From a virus, in IMG/VR virus record IMGVR_UViG_3300028025_000461, positions 1-26,686 of that record: a stretch of DNA of 26,686 nucleotides; one strand, given 5' to 3'. Positions within the stretch are counted from its first letter, which is position 1. The number at the start of each line of letters is the position of its first letter. The notes beneath the pieces are model-generated. The model saw only the letters and a program-made list of their open reading frames with translations. It was not told the origin of the DNA and ran no database searches. The position numbers were made by a program, and so were the translations under genes. Positions 11,314-18,840 of the stretch are shown piece by piece.

Positions 11314-13698
11314 TTAGAAATTTGTGTTTACATCGTTGGCACGACTTGCCGTACCATAATTTGTTCCAGAAGAACCACCACTTATAAAGTCTTGAAGTGC
11401 AGTTTTAAATGATGGATCATCTGCAAGGCTTGTAAACAAAGAAGCGTATGGGTTTCTAGATGCAGTTGGCAACAAAGTGTTTGCTGCATTGCTTGCCGCA
11501 GTAGTCCTTCTGCCACCCAATTCAGCACCTACATCCAATGCTTTCGCACCCATTGATTCAACAGTGCCAGCGGTACTCAACAGAGTCTTAAATGGATCAT
11601 AGGCAGAAGTCTGACCAGCAGTGTACTTGCCAAGGAACTCGCCACCAGCACCAAGCAATCCCTTGCCAAACAGAACACTCTGTTGACCAGCTTGCTGTGC
11701 CCCTGCCGCCAAAGCAGCATCTTGTTGAGCCAGTGCGTTGTAGTAGGCTTCCATCTCAGGAGTGGTTGCACCAAGACCTCTGGCGCCACTAGGACGGGCG
11801 CTTGTTGCACCAACAGACAAGCCACCACGACCCGTTTGGAACAAGGTGTTTTGCAACTGAGACAGTTGACGCTCACGGCTAGGAGCCAGCAAGTCTTGTT
11901 GCTTTGCCATGTAGTCAGAGGCAACTTGCTCTGGAGTTTTAGCAAGATACGATGTACCCAAATCAAACAGGCTTGCAGATGCCTTTTTCAGAGGATCGTA
12001 CAGGTCTGCAACTTTCTTTGCCTCATCAAGACTCAGGGTTGCACCAGACATCAACTTATCTTGGATTGCCTTGAGTTCTGGGGTCAGCGTGTAACCAGCA
12101 GTTTTAAGATTGCCTTCAGCATCGTATGTGTAGTCTGTTGTGCCAAACCTAGTGGTCACGCCAACAGGCTTGAACTTCTGTGCTTCAGCGGCAGCTTTAG
12201 CGGCAGCAGTGGCAGTATCAGTAGCCAACTTAGTGCCAAACAATCCAACACCACCAGCAATCAAACTGGTTGCAGTTTTAGCAAGATTAGGATTATCTTT
12301 AAAGAACTTAACAGCATCTTTAATTGTTAAACCAGTTCCTTTTGCATAATCCTTGACTGCATCGCTTACAGTGGCTGTATATGGATCATAGTTTTGATCG
12401 TCAGCGCCAACAAAGTATTCCCCAGTTACAGGGTCAAGCAGTGCGTATGGATCAGCTACATTACTCCCAGCATAGCTTGTTGCCATATCTACTTCAGTGC
12501 CTCCGCTGTAGCCATACGGGTCTTCTGTGTAACTTGTTGCCATATTTCCTCCAGTATTTCCAGTAATCGGTGTTGTAGGTGTTGCAGTGGTTATCGGTGT
12601 CGCTGGCTGCGAAACAGTAAACCCAGAACTATCATCAATAATGTCTTTTGTGTCAAATGCTGATGCAGTTGTATCCACCTCAAAAGGAGCCAACTGATTC
12701 TGCAAGTCTTGTTGACCAGCAGTGACCTGTGCTTCATTGGCAACTGTTACGCCAGTATCTGGGATTAGAGAATCTAGCTTTACATTGCCAACACCTTGAG
12801 CCAAGGATTGCTCAACATTCTTTCCAGTAAGTAAGCCAGCAGTGGTTCCTGCCGCCAATTGACCAGCAGCCGCAGAACCAGTTTCACCAGCAATAGTGCT
12901 TCCTACAACGCCAGCACCAGCGCCAACAACACCACCTTTGAGTGCTTCTTCTGGTGTCTTTCCAGTAAGAAGTCCAGCAGTCGTTCCTTGTGCAACCTGT
13001 CCAGCAAGAGTAGAACCCGTAGCGCCAGTAACAGCAGAACCAACGCCTAACTGACCAACAAGCGCTGATGCTCCATAACTCAGTGCGGCTTCTGGTTTAC
13101 CAGTTGCGGCAAGTCCACCAGCAGTTCCAAGAGCAACAGCAGTACCAAGACCAGGGAGAGCTAAATTTAATGCCGCTGGCAAAATTGGGCCAGCTTTTAA
13201 GATTTCCCTGCCTAAATCGGCTAAAAATCCACCACCGCCACCAGTTCTAGTGTAAGTTAGAGTAGTAGTTACACTTTGTCCAGCCTTATCTAATAAGGTG
13301 TAAGCTGATCCATCGGGTGTAGCTTGAGCATAATAAGGAACGCCATCTTTTATTGTGTATCCTTGAATTGCCCCATATGAAGCACTTGGCACATATCCTT
13401 GAACGGTAAAATTACCTGCATTTATCTTATTAAAATCATCTGCTTTCCAAACAAGTCCTTTTGTTGGCTCTTTGTAAAGTGATTTTGCTGAGGCTGTTAA
13501 AGAAGAATCGCTTGGCAAAGTAAAGGCAGATGCCGTACTCAGTGCTCCAGGAGTTAAAAAATCTGGATTCCAATACTGGTATCCATCTTGTACAAAACCC
13601 TTTTCTACGAATTCTTGAGGGGCAAATACATACTTCTCACCATTGTCTGCGGTGATGTCGTAGTATCCCCTACCAGAATAAAATGGTTTGATTTCCAT
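11314..13698 (-). CDS. Large Gly/Ala-rich ejection-type protein with repeats
   Basis: A 794-residue protein; its ATG at 13698 overlaps the upstream stop (TAATG). The N-terminus (MEIKPFYSGRGYYDITADNG) is beta-like with many aromatic residues. From about 165 to 310 it is Gly/Ala-rich and hydrophobic, with two similar blocks (AGQVAQGTTAGLLTGKTPEE and AGQLAAGTTAGLLTGKNVEQ). Then come two MATSY segments, and a helical C-terminal half (LAPSRERQLSQLQNTLFQTG; ALAQQDAALAAGAQQAGQQS). The Gly-rich region could form membrane-active helices. I infer a role in DNA delivery from composition and position. Confidence 0.65.
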   Translation of the reverse strand: MEIKPFYSGRGYYDITADNGEKYVFAPQEFVEKGFVQDGYQYWNPDFLTPGALSTASAFTLPSDSSLTASAKSLYKEPTKGLVWKADDFNKINAGNFTVQGYVPSASYGAIQGYTIKDGVPYYAQATPDGSAYTLLDKAGQSVTTTLTYTRTGGGGGFLADLGREILKAGPILPAALNLALPGLGTAVALGTAGGLAATGKPEAALSYGASALVGQLGVGSAVTGATGSTLAGQVAQGTTAGLLTGKTPEEALKGGVVGAGAGVVGSTIAGETGSAAAGQLAAGTTAGLLTGKNVEQSLAQGVGNVKLDSLIPDTGVTVANEAQVTAGQQDLQNQLAPFEVDTTASAFDTKDIIDDSSGFTVSQPATPITTATPTTPITGNTGGNMATSYTEDPYGYSGGTEVDMATSYAGSNVADPYALLDPVTGEYFVGADDQNYDPYTATVSDAVKDYAKGTGLTIKDAVKFFKDNPNLAKTATSLIAGGVGLFGTKLATDTATAAAKAAAEAQKFKPVGVTTRFGTTDYTYDAEGNLKTAGYTLTPELKAIQDKLMSGATLSLDEAKKVADLYDPLKKASASLFDLGTSYLAKTPEQVASDYMAKQQDLLAPSRERQLSQLQNTLFQTGRGGLSVGATSARPSGARGLGATTPEMEAYYNALAQQDAALAAGAQQAGQQSVLFGKGLLGAGGEFLGKYTAGQTSAYDPFKTLLSTAGTVESMGAKALDVGAELGGRRTTAASNAANTLLPTASRNPYASLFTSLADDPSFKTALQDFISGGSSGTNYGTASRANDVNTNF
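12822..13015. repeat. Diverged intragenic duplication in Gly/Ala-rich gene
   Basis: Two blocks about 140 bases apart encode AGQVAQGTTAGLLTGKTPEE and AGQLAAGTTAGLLTGKNVEQ. The DNA copies have diverged but keep runs such as TCCAGTAAG and CCAGCAGT in the same order. The boundaries given are approximate. Confidence 0.6.
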
Positions 13699-13970
13699 TA
13701 GACAGTGCCATTAGCCACAATGTTGCCCAACACAGTCAGGTTCCCAGAACTATCAATCTTCATCACATCAGTTCCTGAATGACGAATAAGTAGATTAGTG
13801 CCACTTTCAACAAAGCTGAAGTTGGTGAAGGTTCCATCTGCCTTAGTAGCAATGGCAGTCTGAATGTTGGTGAACTCAGTATCAATCTCAGTTCCCTTGA
13901 CAACCTTGTTTGCATTCCCTGGCGACAAAGAATCTTTAGCCGCAAAGTTGGTGGTTTTCGTGTAGTTCAT
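13698..13970 (-). CDS. Short fibre-like virion protein
   Basis: A 90-residue protein starting MNYTKTTNFAAKDSLSPGNA and continuing NKVVKGTEIDTEFTNIQTAI. This opening is common at the N-terminus of phage fibre proteins, where it attaches the fibre to the tail. The rest (VESGTNLLIRHSGTDVMKID, SSGNLTVLGNIVANGTV) is a fibre-type beta repeat, and the ending IVANGTV echoes the C-terminus of the larger fibre at 22942 (SVTNIVANGTP). It has no receptor-binding head. It may be a stub that other parts build on. Confidence 0.7.
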   Translation of the reverse strand: MNYTKTTNFAAKDSLSPGNANKVVKGTEIDTEFTNIQTAIATKADGTFTNFSFVESGTNLLIRHSGTDVMKIDSSGNLTVLGNIVANGTV

Positions 13971-13981
13971 CGCAAATTCCT

Positions 13982-15538
13982 TTAAACCAGTTTGCCGTTC
14001 TTGGCTTGAATCTCAATCTTTTGAATGCTCACAGGATAACCATTGATCTCAACTTCATAGCCCGTCTGCACAGTCTTGCCAGAGCCATTTGTTTGACCAA
14101 TCAATGTCTGCAAAGCAATGCCCTGAGAGTAGTACGCAACAGGAGAGCCATTTGCTCCATACTCAGCAATTCCATACTCTGCCACAGTAGATGGAGGGAT
14201 AGTCAAAGTGGTGGAGTAATACTGACCAGAGAAGTCATATCCCCACTTAATGATAAAACCTTGATTCGAGCCACCAATCACCACCACAGCAATGCGTTTC
14301 AGAATAGATGTGACATTGGGCTGTCCCAGGTCAGCATAGGTGGTGAAATACTGCAATCGGTATGTGCTTGCATGGTCAAGATAGGTTCCATACTTGCCCA
14401 CATAACCATTCTTGCCAATCAACAAGTCTCCATTGCGTTTAGCAAGGAAAGCAGTTGGCGTGATGGAATCCCATACAGTTACCCGCGCAGAACCATCTTG
14501 CAAAGCCGCTTTGGTGTCAAAGCAGTAGGTTTGGGTGGCAAGAGGAAAGTTAATCAGATAGAAGGCATTTGACTCTGAGTAGACTGCCTTGATGTTTGCC
14601 AATGTCTCAGCATTCACAATTGTCATCAAGTCATCGCGGACATTCTTAGACAAGTCACGCAAAGGTGCAGACTTCTCTTGAATGGTTCTAAGCAATGACC
14701 GAACACCACTGTTTGACAAGAAAACCACATCACTGCCTGTATTGGCAATAGAGTCCCTTGCAATGCAACCAACATTGCTGATAGTGTCACTCAGAGACAG
14801 GCTTGATGGAGTAGTCGCATTTGCATAAATCAAGACTTGACGCTTGCCAAAGATAAACAAGAATCCATTGTGTGCCGCCAACCCTGTAATCTCATCAGAG
14901 CCATTAGGCCATACCCGTGAGATATCCAAAGAACCAGCAGTTCCTGTTGACCAGACATGACCAGCAAGCAAGTCAGAGAAGTAGACAGTTACAGTGTCAG
15001 CAGTGCTACTAGCAGTCCACAAGCGACCATAGGCAGAGATAACAATGTTGGTTTGGGGAGCAGTCGCAACATAACCAGTTTTCTCACTCACACGCCTGTA
15101 TGTGGTGGTACTTACAGCAGGGTCATAGATCAGTGGGTCATAGCCTGACTGAAAGAAATATGTGATTCCATTCAAAGAAGCACAATGCCAGTTGCTTGCG
15201 GTAATGGTGGGGCCAGTACCTCCCCCCCCATAGGTCAACTCAACAACACTTGTTCCACTCAGTTTAAACAGCTTGTTGTTTCCAGCAAACAAAACAGTCA
15301 AAGTGCCATCAGTCTGCACCAACTCATGGATAACACCAACATTGTTGGCTCCCAAGTTGCCAGAGGATGTATTTACCCTTGACCAACCCTTGCGAGAGCC
15401 AATGCGCCCATACTGGTCAATTACGCAGTTTGTAGCAATTGCAGCGTATCCAGCCGCTAAATCAAGCGGAGAGTCCTGTGTGTTCAGCCCATAAAAGCCT
15501 GGGGCTGAAACAGAAAAGGTCTGGATTTGCTGTGTCAT
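13982..15538 (-). CDS. Tail hub / stabilisation-type protein
   Basis: A 518-residue, mainly beta protein starting MTQQIQTFSVSAPGFYGLNT, then NCVIDQYGRIGSRKGWSRVN. This 'N-C-x-x-D-x-x-G-x-I-x-x-R-x-G' opening is typical of podovirus tail proteins that follow the adaptor (P22 gp10-like and related). Later segments (HNGFLFIFGKRQVLIYANAT; SNSGVRSLLRTIQEKSAPLR) resemble the beta-propeller-like body of these proteins. The start overlaps the adaptor stop as ATGA, as expected for neighbouring tail parts. It should form the short tail below the portal. Confidence 0.78.
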   Translation of the reverse strand: MTQQIQTFSVSAPGFYGLNTQDSPLDLAAGYAAIATNCVIDQYGRIGSRKGWSRVNTSSGNLGANNVGVIHELVQTDGTLTVLFAGNNKLFKLSGTSVVELTYGGGGTGPTITASNWHCASLNGITYFFQSGYDPLIYDPAVSTTTYRRVSEKTGYVATAPQTNIVISAYGRLWTASSTADTVTVYFSDLLAGHVWSTGTAGSLDISRVWPNGSDEITGLAAHNGFLFIFGKRQVLIYANATTPSSLSLSDTISNVGCIARDSIANTGSDVVFLSNSGVRSLLRTIQEKSAPLRDLSKNVRDDLMTIVNAETLANIKAVYSESNAFYLINFPLATQTYCFDTKAALQDGSARVTVWDSITPTAFLAKRNGDLLIGKNGYVGKYGTYLDHASTYRLQYFTTYADLGQPNVTSILKRIAVVVIGGSNQGFIIKWGYDFSGQYYSTTLTIPPSTVAEYGIAEYGANGSPVAYYSQGIALQTLIGQTNGSGKTVQTGYEVEINGYPVSIQKIEIQAKNGKLV

Positions 15539-16182
15539 TGCGGAACAAACTCTTGATTCTCAGGATAACGACTGCCCTCCAAGGCAATGTAATCCGACAA
15601 CATGGATCGAAACAGTGTGTAAGCCTCAGATGAAGATAGACCACCATCTTCACCACGCTCAACCAATGCCCTTGCATAAGCGCCTTGAGCAACAACTACA
15701 TCAGGAACAAGAATGACAGTGCCATCTGCCGCTAATGGAGCCTGTGGAACTGCCAAAGCAAACATAAGGCTATAAACGCCATCTGGCCTTGGATACACTG
15801 TTACTTTGGCGTTGTAGCTTGCATCCACGCCATCAAAGTTGTATTCGCTTGGGATACCTGTCATAACCACAGAAAAGTTCTGCTTACGATTCATATCCAC
15901 AAAGGTGGTGTTTTTCAGGCCAATATTGCTCGTTGCATTGATGGCATCCATCACTTGGAACTTCTGTCCAGCACCAGTTAAACCATACTGATAAGTGCCA
16001 GCGGCAGTAGTAATAGTGACTGTTTGACCAAGTGCATTCCAGCTAAAAGCATCTTCAACCTGACGCTTTGTGTCATTGACAAACTTGGCAATCAGAGTGG
16101 AATAGGTGGTTTCGTTGTAAGTGGTTACAACAGGCTCACGCAAGCGAATCAATACATCGTTGACAAGTTCTAGTAGTGTCAT
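15535..16182 (-). CDS. Head-tail adaptor protein
   Basis: A 215-residue protein beginning MTLLELVNDVLIRLREPVVT, followed by LIAKFVNDTKRQVEDAFSWN. This helical opening and the W near residue 47 are typical of gp4/gp11-like adaptors (tail tubular protein A type) that form a ring under the portal. The body is beta-rich (TVTITTAAGTYQYGLTGAGQ), and the last third returns to helix (VAQGAYARALVERGEDGGLS). Overlaps both neighbours by four bases. Confidence 0.75.
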   Translation of the reverse strand: MTLLELVNDVLIRLREPVVTTYNETTYSTLIAKFVNDTKRQVEDAFSWNALGQTVTITTAAGTYQYGLTGAGQKFQVMDAINATSNIGLKNTTFVDMNRKQNFSVVMTGIPSEYNFDGVDASYNAKVTVYPRPDGVYSLMFALAVPQAPLAADGTVILVPDVVVAQGAYARALVERGEDGGLSSSEAYTLFRSMLSDYIALEGSRYPENQEFVPQ

Positions 16183-16514
16183 GCTCTAGTCAACCCTTCT
16201 TGTTCAAATGTGGCTATAAAACTGAAGGAGCTTCCCGCCTCAGTAGTTATTTTTAACTTGTCATCTTCTTCTAAAACAATGTAGGCATTGCCATCAAACT
16301 GAAGATATGTTTTTGATTGAAAACTATACTGAGTCAATATATCAAGAGTGGTATTAGCACTTGCGTCATACCATTGAACAGTTATATGCTTGGTAGAGCC
16401 ACCTGTATTGTGTATATACATTACAGTAAATTTGGCGTAATAGCCCTTTGGACAGGTATAGACTGTTGTGTCTACTTCTGCTGTAGGACTAACACCAACT
16501 GATAATGCTCTCAT
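16179..16514 (-). CDS. Small beta-rich virion protein
   Basis: A 111-residue protein starting MRALSVGVSPTAEVDTTVYT. It is almost wholly beta-strand-like (YAKFTVMYIHNTGGSTKHIT; YLQFDGNAYIVLEEDDKLKI) with short turns, the composition of a head decoration or tail-accessory domain. It overlaps the adaptor gene (16179-16182) and the upstream basic protein gene (16511-16514) as ATGA. A structural role is inferred from composition and place; no motif settles it. Confidence 0.6.
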   Translation of the reverse strand: MRALSVGVSPTAEVDTTVYTCPKGYYAKFTVMYIHNTGGSTKHITVQWYDASANTTLDILTQYSFQSKTYLQFDGNAYIVLEEDDKLKITTEAGSSFSFIATFEQEGLTRA

Positions 16515-16813
16515 TTCGCCTTTGCCTTGTTCCTTGCGGATATAGCTTTAGCTTTTGCCTTTGCGTCAGCTTTGGAGTTTGCACCCCATGCCTTTAGCGA
16601 AAGAAGCAGTCTCGTTGGTTCACCATTCTTGAACTCAGGGCCATCCATGTTGCCCATTCGAGCCAAGAAACTTGCTCTACGGGGATTATCCCCTGATTTG
16701 ACAGGAGGCTTTAAGTCCCCGCCAGTTGCCGCATTATAAGATGATCTGCCCTTGGCATTCAAGCCGCCTTTTGGATTTTGACCAGCTTTTGTTTGCCAAA
16801 CAGGAGATTTCAT
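16511..16813 (-). CDS. Small basic phage protein (DUF6321-like)
   Basis: A 100-residue basic protein starting MKSPVWQTKAGQNPKGGLNA, then KGRSSYNAATGGDLKPPV and RRASFLARMGNM. The N-P-K-G-G-L-N-A-K-G-R block and the R-R-x-S-F-x-A-R-M-G-x-M block match a small conserved phage family I recall as DUF6321. The C-terminal 30 residues are Lys/Ala-rich (SKADAKAKAKAISARNKAKAK in outline). The ATG at 16813 follows the upstream stop directly (TAG-ATG). Lys-rich ends suggest nucleic-acid contact. Confidence 0.7.
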   Translation of the reverse strand: MKSPVWQTKAGQNPKGGLNAKGRSSYNAATGGDLKPPVKSGDNPRRASFLARMGNMDGPEFKNGEPTRLLLSLKAWGANSKADAKAKAKAISARNKAKAK

Positions 16814-16972
16814 CTACTTCACCTTTTTAACCTTCTTTGCAGTCTTTGCAGCTTGTTTAAAGTCAGCGGCAGTAGGCGCACCCTTGGCCCCTACCTTACG
16901 CATCTTCTCGCCAGAACCTTCAGCTATACGCTTACGCTTTGCTGCGATGTTGGAATAAAGTCCAGGCTTCAT
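16814..16972 (-). CDS. Very basic 52-residue phage protein
   Basis: Starts MKPGLYSNIAAKRKRIAEGS at ATG 16972, overlapping the upstream stop as ATGA, and continues GEKMRKVGAKGAPTAADFKQ with a Lys-rich tail (AAKTAKKVKKVK). The pattern 'G-L-Y-x-N-I-x-A-K-R-K-R-I' is shared with short proteins in related phages. It is too small for a 60-residue cutoff. The charge suggests DNA binding or packing inside the head; this is inference. Confidence 0.75.
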   Translation of the reverse strand: MKPGLYSNIAAKRKRIAEGSGEKMRKVGAKGAPTAADFKQAAKTAKKVKKVK

Positions 16973-17142
16973 TTCTTGGCCTTCTTCTTAGGTTTTGCCA
17001 TGCCAGCTTCAGACAATGCAATGGCAATTGCTTGCTTGCGGGAAGTCACTTCTGGCCCCTTTTTAGACCCAGAATGCAAAGTTCCCTCTTTGTACTCACG
17101 CATGACTTTTCCAACCTTTTTAGCCGATTTGGTCATTTTCAT
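16969..17142 (-). CDS. DUF6496-like basic 57-residue protein
   Basis: Starts MKMTKSAKKVGKVMREYKEG, then TLHSGSKKGPEVTSRKQAIA and IALSEAGMAKPKKKAKK. The M-R-E-x-K-x-G-x-L-H-S-G-S-K-K-G-P block followed by R-K-Q-A-I-A-I-A-L-S-E-A is the signature of DUF6496, a small family found in bacteria and phages. AAGGA lies before the ATG at 17142. It couples to the next gene by ATGA. The high Lys content suggests nucleic-acid contact. The function of the family is not known. Confidence 0.78.
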   Translation of the reverse strand: MKMTKSAKKVGKVMREYKEGTLHSGSKKGPEVTSRKQAIAIALSEAGMAKPKKKAKK

Positions 17143-17151
17143 AGCGTTTCC

Positions 17152-17436
17152 TTAGTACATAATCTTAGCTGTGATGGTTCCAGTGACAAAAACAGTGCAA
17201 TTTGCTCTCAAATACTTGGGAGCATTGGCGACAGTAATGATGCCATTTGCAGTCAATGCAGTGCCAATAGTTGACCAGTTTGTGCCATCCAAGCTACCTT
17301 GCAAGGCTACAGTTGCACTGGTGATACCAGAAACTTGCAGGAATGCAGGTTGACCAGCATCTGCCTGAACTGCTGTAGATGCACCAGTTGCAACAACTGC
17401 GTTTAAAAGGGTGATGGGGGCGGTTAAAGATGACAT
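17152..17436 (-). CDS. Small beta-rich structural protein
   Basis: A 94-residue protein starting MSSLTAPITLLNAVVATGAS. It has the repetitive Thr/Val/Ala-rich beta composition (VSGITSATVALQGSLDGTNW; STIGTALTANGIITVANAPK) of small phage head or tail decoration domains; the 'L-x-G-S-L-D-G-x-N-W' part recalls jelly-roll domains in phage virion proteins. The start overlaps the upstream stop (TAATG at 17436). A structural role is inferred. Confidence 0.6.
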   Translation of the reverse strand: MSSLTAPITLLNAVVATGASTAVQADAGQPAFLQVSGITSATVALQGSLDGTNWSTIGTALTANGIITVANAPKYLRANCTVFVTGTITAKIMY

Positions 17437-17594
17437 TATTTTGCCTTTTTAGCTTTATTCATCATGTTGGTGGCAGTGCGCTGACCCTTTTTAGGGAGCA
17501 TCTTTGGTTTCCCAATTGCTACCATGACAGTGACAGGAACACTTTTCTTCTTTGAAGAAGACTTTGACTCTTTCATTGGCTTGCCGTACATCAT
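17436..17594 (-). CDS. Very basic 52-residue protein
   Basis: Two adjacent ATGs (17594, 17591); the first overlaps the previous stop as ATGA and has AAGGA upstream. The protein starts MMYGKPMKESKSSSKKKSVP and continues VTVMVAIGKPKMLPKKGQRT with a basic tail (NMMNKAKKAK). About a quarter of residues are Lys. It belongs to the same run of tiny basic genes as those at 16511-17142. No family recognised. Confidence 0.65.
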   Translation of the reverse strand: MMYGKPMKESKSSSKKKSVPVTVMVAIGKPKMLPKKGQRTATNMMNKAKKAK

Positions 17595-18001
17595 GCTTTT
17601 TCCTTGGTTATTGGCCCACCAGACTTCCAGGCATCACAGGTGCGGGCCGCTGCACAGGTGAATTGAAACAAATCACAGTATCCCAGGTTAGCCGCCTTGA
17701 CAAAGTTCTCGTCATAGGACAATTCACCCTCGTTTTCATCCTTTTCCAACCCAGATGTGATGCACTCCATCATCTTGGGCGTCTGAATGAAAGCGGCACA
17801 GTTTCCACACACCATGCCTTTGATGGTAGATGTGGGAGCGTTATACATCTTGGCCTTTTTCAGCCAGAAAGCATCATTTGCTTCATCAGGGTTAGGTGGG
17901 CCATAGCCAAACTCTTTGAATGCGTTATTCCTGTTTTTCAGGTTAACAGTCACATCCTGAGTGGCAATAGGGCAAGACTTGCCTGAGAGCAAGCCCTTCA
18001 T
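17591..18001 (-). CDS. Conserved Cys-rich phage protein
   Basis: A 136-residue protein starting MKGLLSGKSCPIATQDVTVN, with GPPNPDEANDAFWLKKAKMY, then VCGNCAAFIQTPKMMECI, then LGYCDLFQFTCAAARTCDAW. The blocks C-P-x-A-T-Q-D-V, C-G-N-C-A-A-F and C-x-A-A-R-T-C-D-A-W recur in uncharacterised proteins near head genes of many short-tailed phages as I recall. The Cys spacing resembles a metal or iron-sulfur site (HiPIP-like), which is a hypothesis. The start at 18001 overlaps the upstream gene by four bases. Confidence 0.7.
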   Translation of the reverse strand: MKGLLSGKSCPIATQDVTVNLKNRNNAFKEFGYGPPNPDEANDAFWLKKAKMYNAPTSTIKGMVCGNCAAFIQTPKMMECITSGLEKDENEGELSYDENFVKAANLGYCDLFQFTCAAARTCDAWKSGGPITKEKA

Positions 18002-18201
18002 TTGAGCAACCTCTCACCAACATAGGTAAGTATGCCGCCAACAGTGGAAGCAATGGTCATTCCCATCCAGAATCCACCCTTACTCTTGTTCGCCAACTCA
18101 AGCAAAGCCTTTACATCTTTGCTCAAAGTATGAACTTCATTCTGGAGAGCCTCGACTTGAGCCTCCAGTTTTCCAAAATCTCTAGCGTCAATATCAGACA
18201 T
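17998..18201 (-). CDS. Coiled-coil plus C-terminal membrane protein
   Basis: A 67-residue protein from ATG 18201 (MSDIDARDFGKLEAQVEALQ). A coiled coil (NEVHTLSKDVKALLELANKS) is followed by one membrane segment (GFWMGMTIASTVGGILTYVG). This layout matches small XhlA/holin-accessory-like proteins and the T7 gp17.5-like group in general form. A longer frame to 18237 is unlikely because AAGGAAAG precedes the ATG at 18201. It overlaps the previous gene by 8 bases. A second lysis-related protein far from the main cassette is possible. Confidence 0.65.
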   Translation of the reverse strand: MSDIDARDFGKLEAQVEALQNEVHTLSKDVKALLELANKSKGGFWMGMTIASTVGGILTYVGERLLK

Positions 18202-18409
18202 TTGCAACTTTCCTTGGGCGACCCATGCGCCGTACAACTGGCGGTGTGAAAGCAGTGTCTGTTCTCACGGCATTGGCATCATACGCATCAGGTTCCTTTT
18301 CTTGCTCGTCAATACGAACATAACCTTGATGACCCTTCATTGAGTCAATATCATGTTGCAAGGTAAAACTAACTGTGTTACCAGACTGAAGACAGCGAAA
18401 AGTTGCCAT
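18194..18409 (-). CDS. Small conserved phage protein
   Basis: A 71-residue protein starting MATFRCLQSGNTVSFTLQHD, then IDSMKGHQGYVRIDEQ, ending VVRRMGRPRKVANV. The pattern F-R-C-L-x-S-G-N-T-V-x-F followed by M-x-G-H-x-G-Y recurs in short proteins near phage capsid genes. The R-x-M-G-R-P-R-K end looks like an AT-hook (G-R-P), which may contact DNA. GGAG precedes ATG 18409, and the gene begins just 22 bases after the strong terminator. Confidence 0.65.
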   Translation of the reverse strand: MATFRCLQSGNTVSFTLQHDIDSMKGHQGYVRIDEQEKEPDAYDANAVRTDTAFTPPVVRRMGRPRKVANV

Positions 18410-18431
18410 TGATTAACTCCAAAACAAGAAA

Positions 18432-18447
18432 GGGGGGCGAACCCCCC
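18432..18447 (-). terminator. Strong Rho-independent terminator (UUCG loop)
   Basis: Read leftward: GGGGGGTTCGCCCCCC followed by TTTCTTGTTTT. A six-base all-G-C stem, a stable UUCG tetraloop and a T-rich tail make this a textbook terminator for the leftward transcript. It lies 5-21 bases after the stop of the gene at 18453-18776 and directly before the next gene in the same direction. Confidence 0.85.
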
Positions 18448-18452
18448 AATCT

Positions 18453-18776
18453 TTAGACCATACGAGCAATTACCAATTTGACAGTGCTTGACGCCAAGTC
18501 AACAGCACCACCAGTTGTATTGGTAGTAGCAATGGTCACAGTGTCAGCAGCAGAGACATAAGCGCGGCGAACAAGACCCGCCTCACTTACGCCAGCAGAC
18601 ATACCAATCACCATGTCGCCAAGGACAACGCCAGGGACAGTCACGGTATCAGTTGCAGCAGCTTGATCTGAAACAGAAGCAGAGTTCAAGGTGCAAGTAA
18701 CTGTCCATGTGTCATTGAACAATCCACGAAAAGAGTCATTGTTTCTATCTGAAACAACAGCGGTAGCAGCAGCCAT
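18453..18776 (-). CDS. Capsid-associated (decoration-type) protein
   Basis: A 107-residue protein starting MAAATAVVSDRNNDSFRGLF, with AGGAG seven bases or so before ATG 18776. It is Ala/Thr/Val-rich and beta-like (TVTCTLNSASVSDQAAATDT; VTVPGVVLGDMVIGMSAGVS) with the repetitive hydroxyl-rich look of a head decoration or minor capsid protein. It follows the major capsid gene and is isolated between two terminators, which suggests an expression level set separately from its neighbours. Function is inferred. Confidence 0.65.
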   Translation of the reverse strand: MAAATAVVSDRNNDSFRGLFNDTWTVTCTLNSASVSDQAAATDTVTVPGVVLGDMVIGMSAGVSEAGLVRRAYVSAADTVTIATTNTTGGAVDLASSTVKLVIARMV

Positions 18777-18796
18777 TTTGATTTCTCCTAATTAGG

Positions 18797-18830
18797 TTAA
18801 AAAAGTCCCCCCACCACTAGGGCAGGGGGC
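18797..18830 (-). terminator. Rho-independent terminator after major capsid gene
   Basis: Read leftward: CCCCC-TG-CC, loop CTAGT, GG-TG-GGGGG (nine pairs including two wobbles), then ACTTTTTT. It lies 11 bases or so after the capsid gene stop and before the ribosome site of the next gene. Confidence 0.75.
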
Positions 18831-18840
18831 GCAACTGCAA

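Noticed and set aside
11683-12330. 215-residue plus-strand frame opposite the Gly/Ala-rich gene
   Set aside because: Antisense to a long, coherent virion gene; Cys/Ser-rich composition mirrors the Ala/Gly codons on the other strand.
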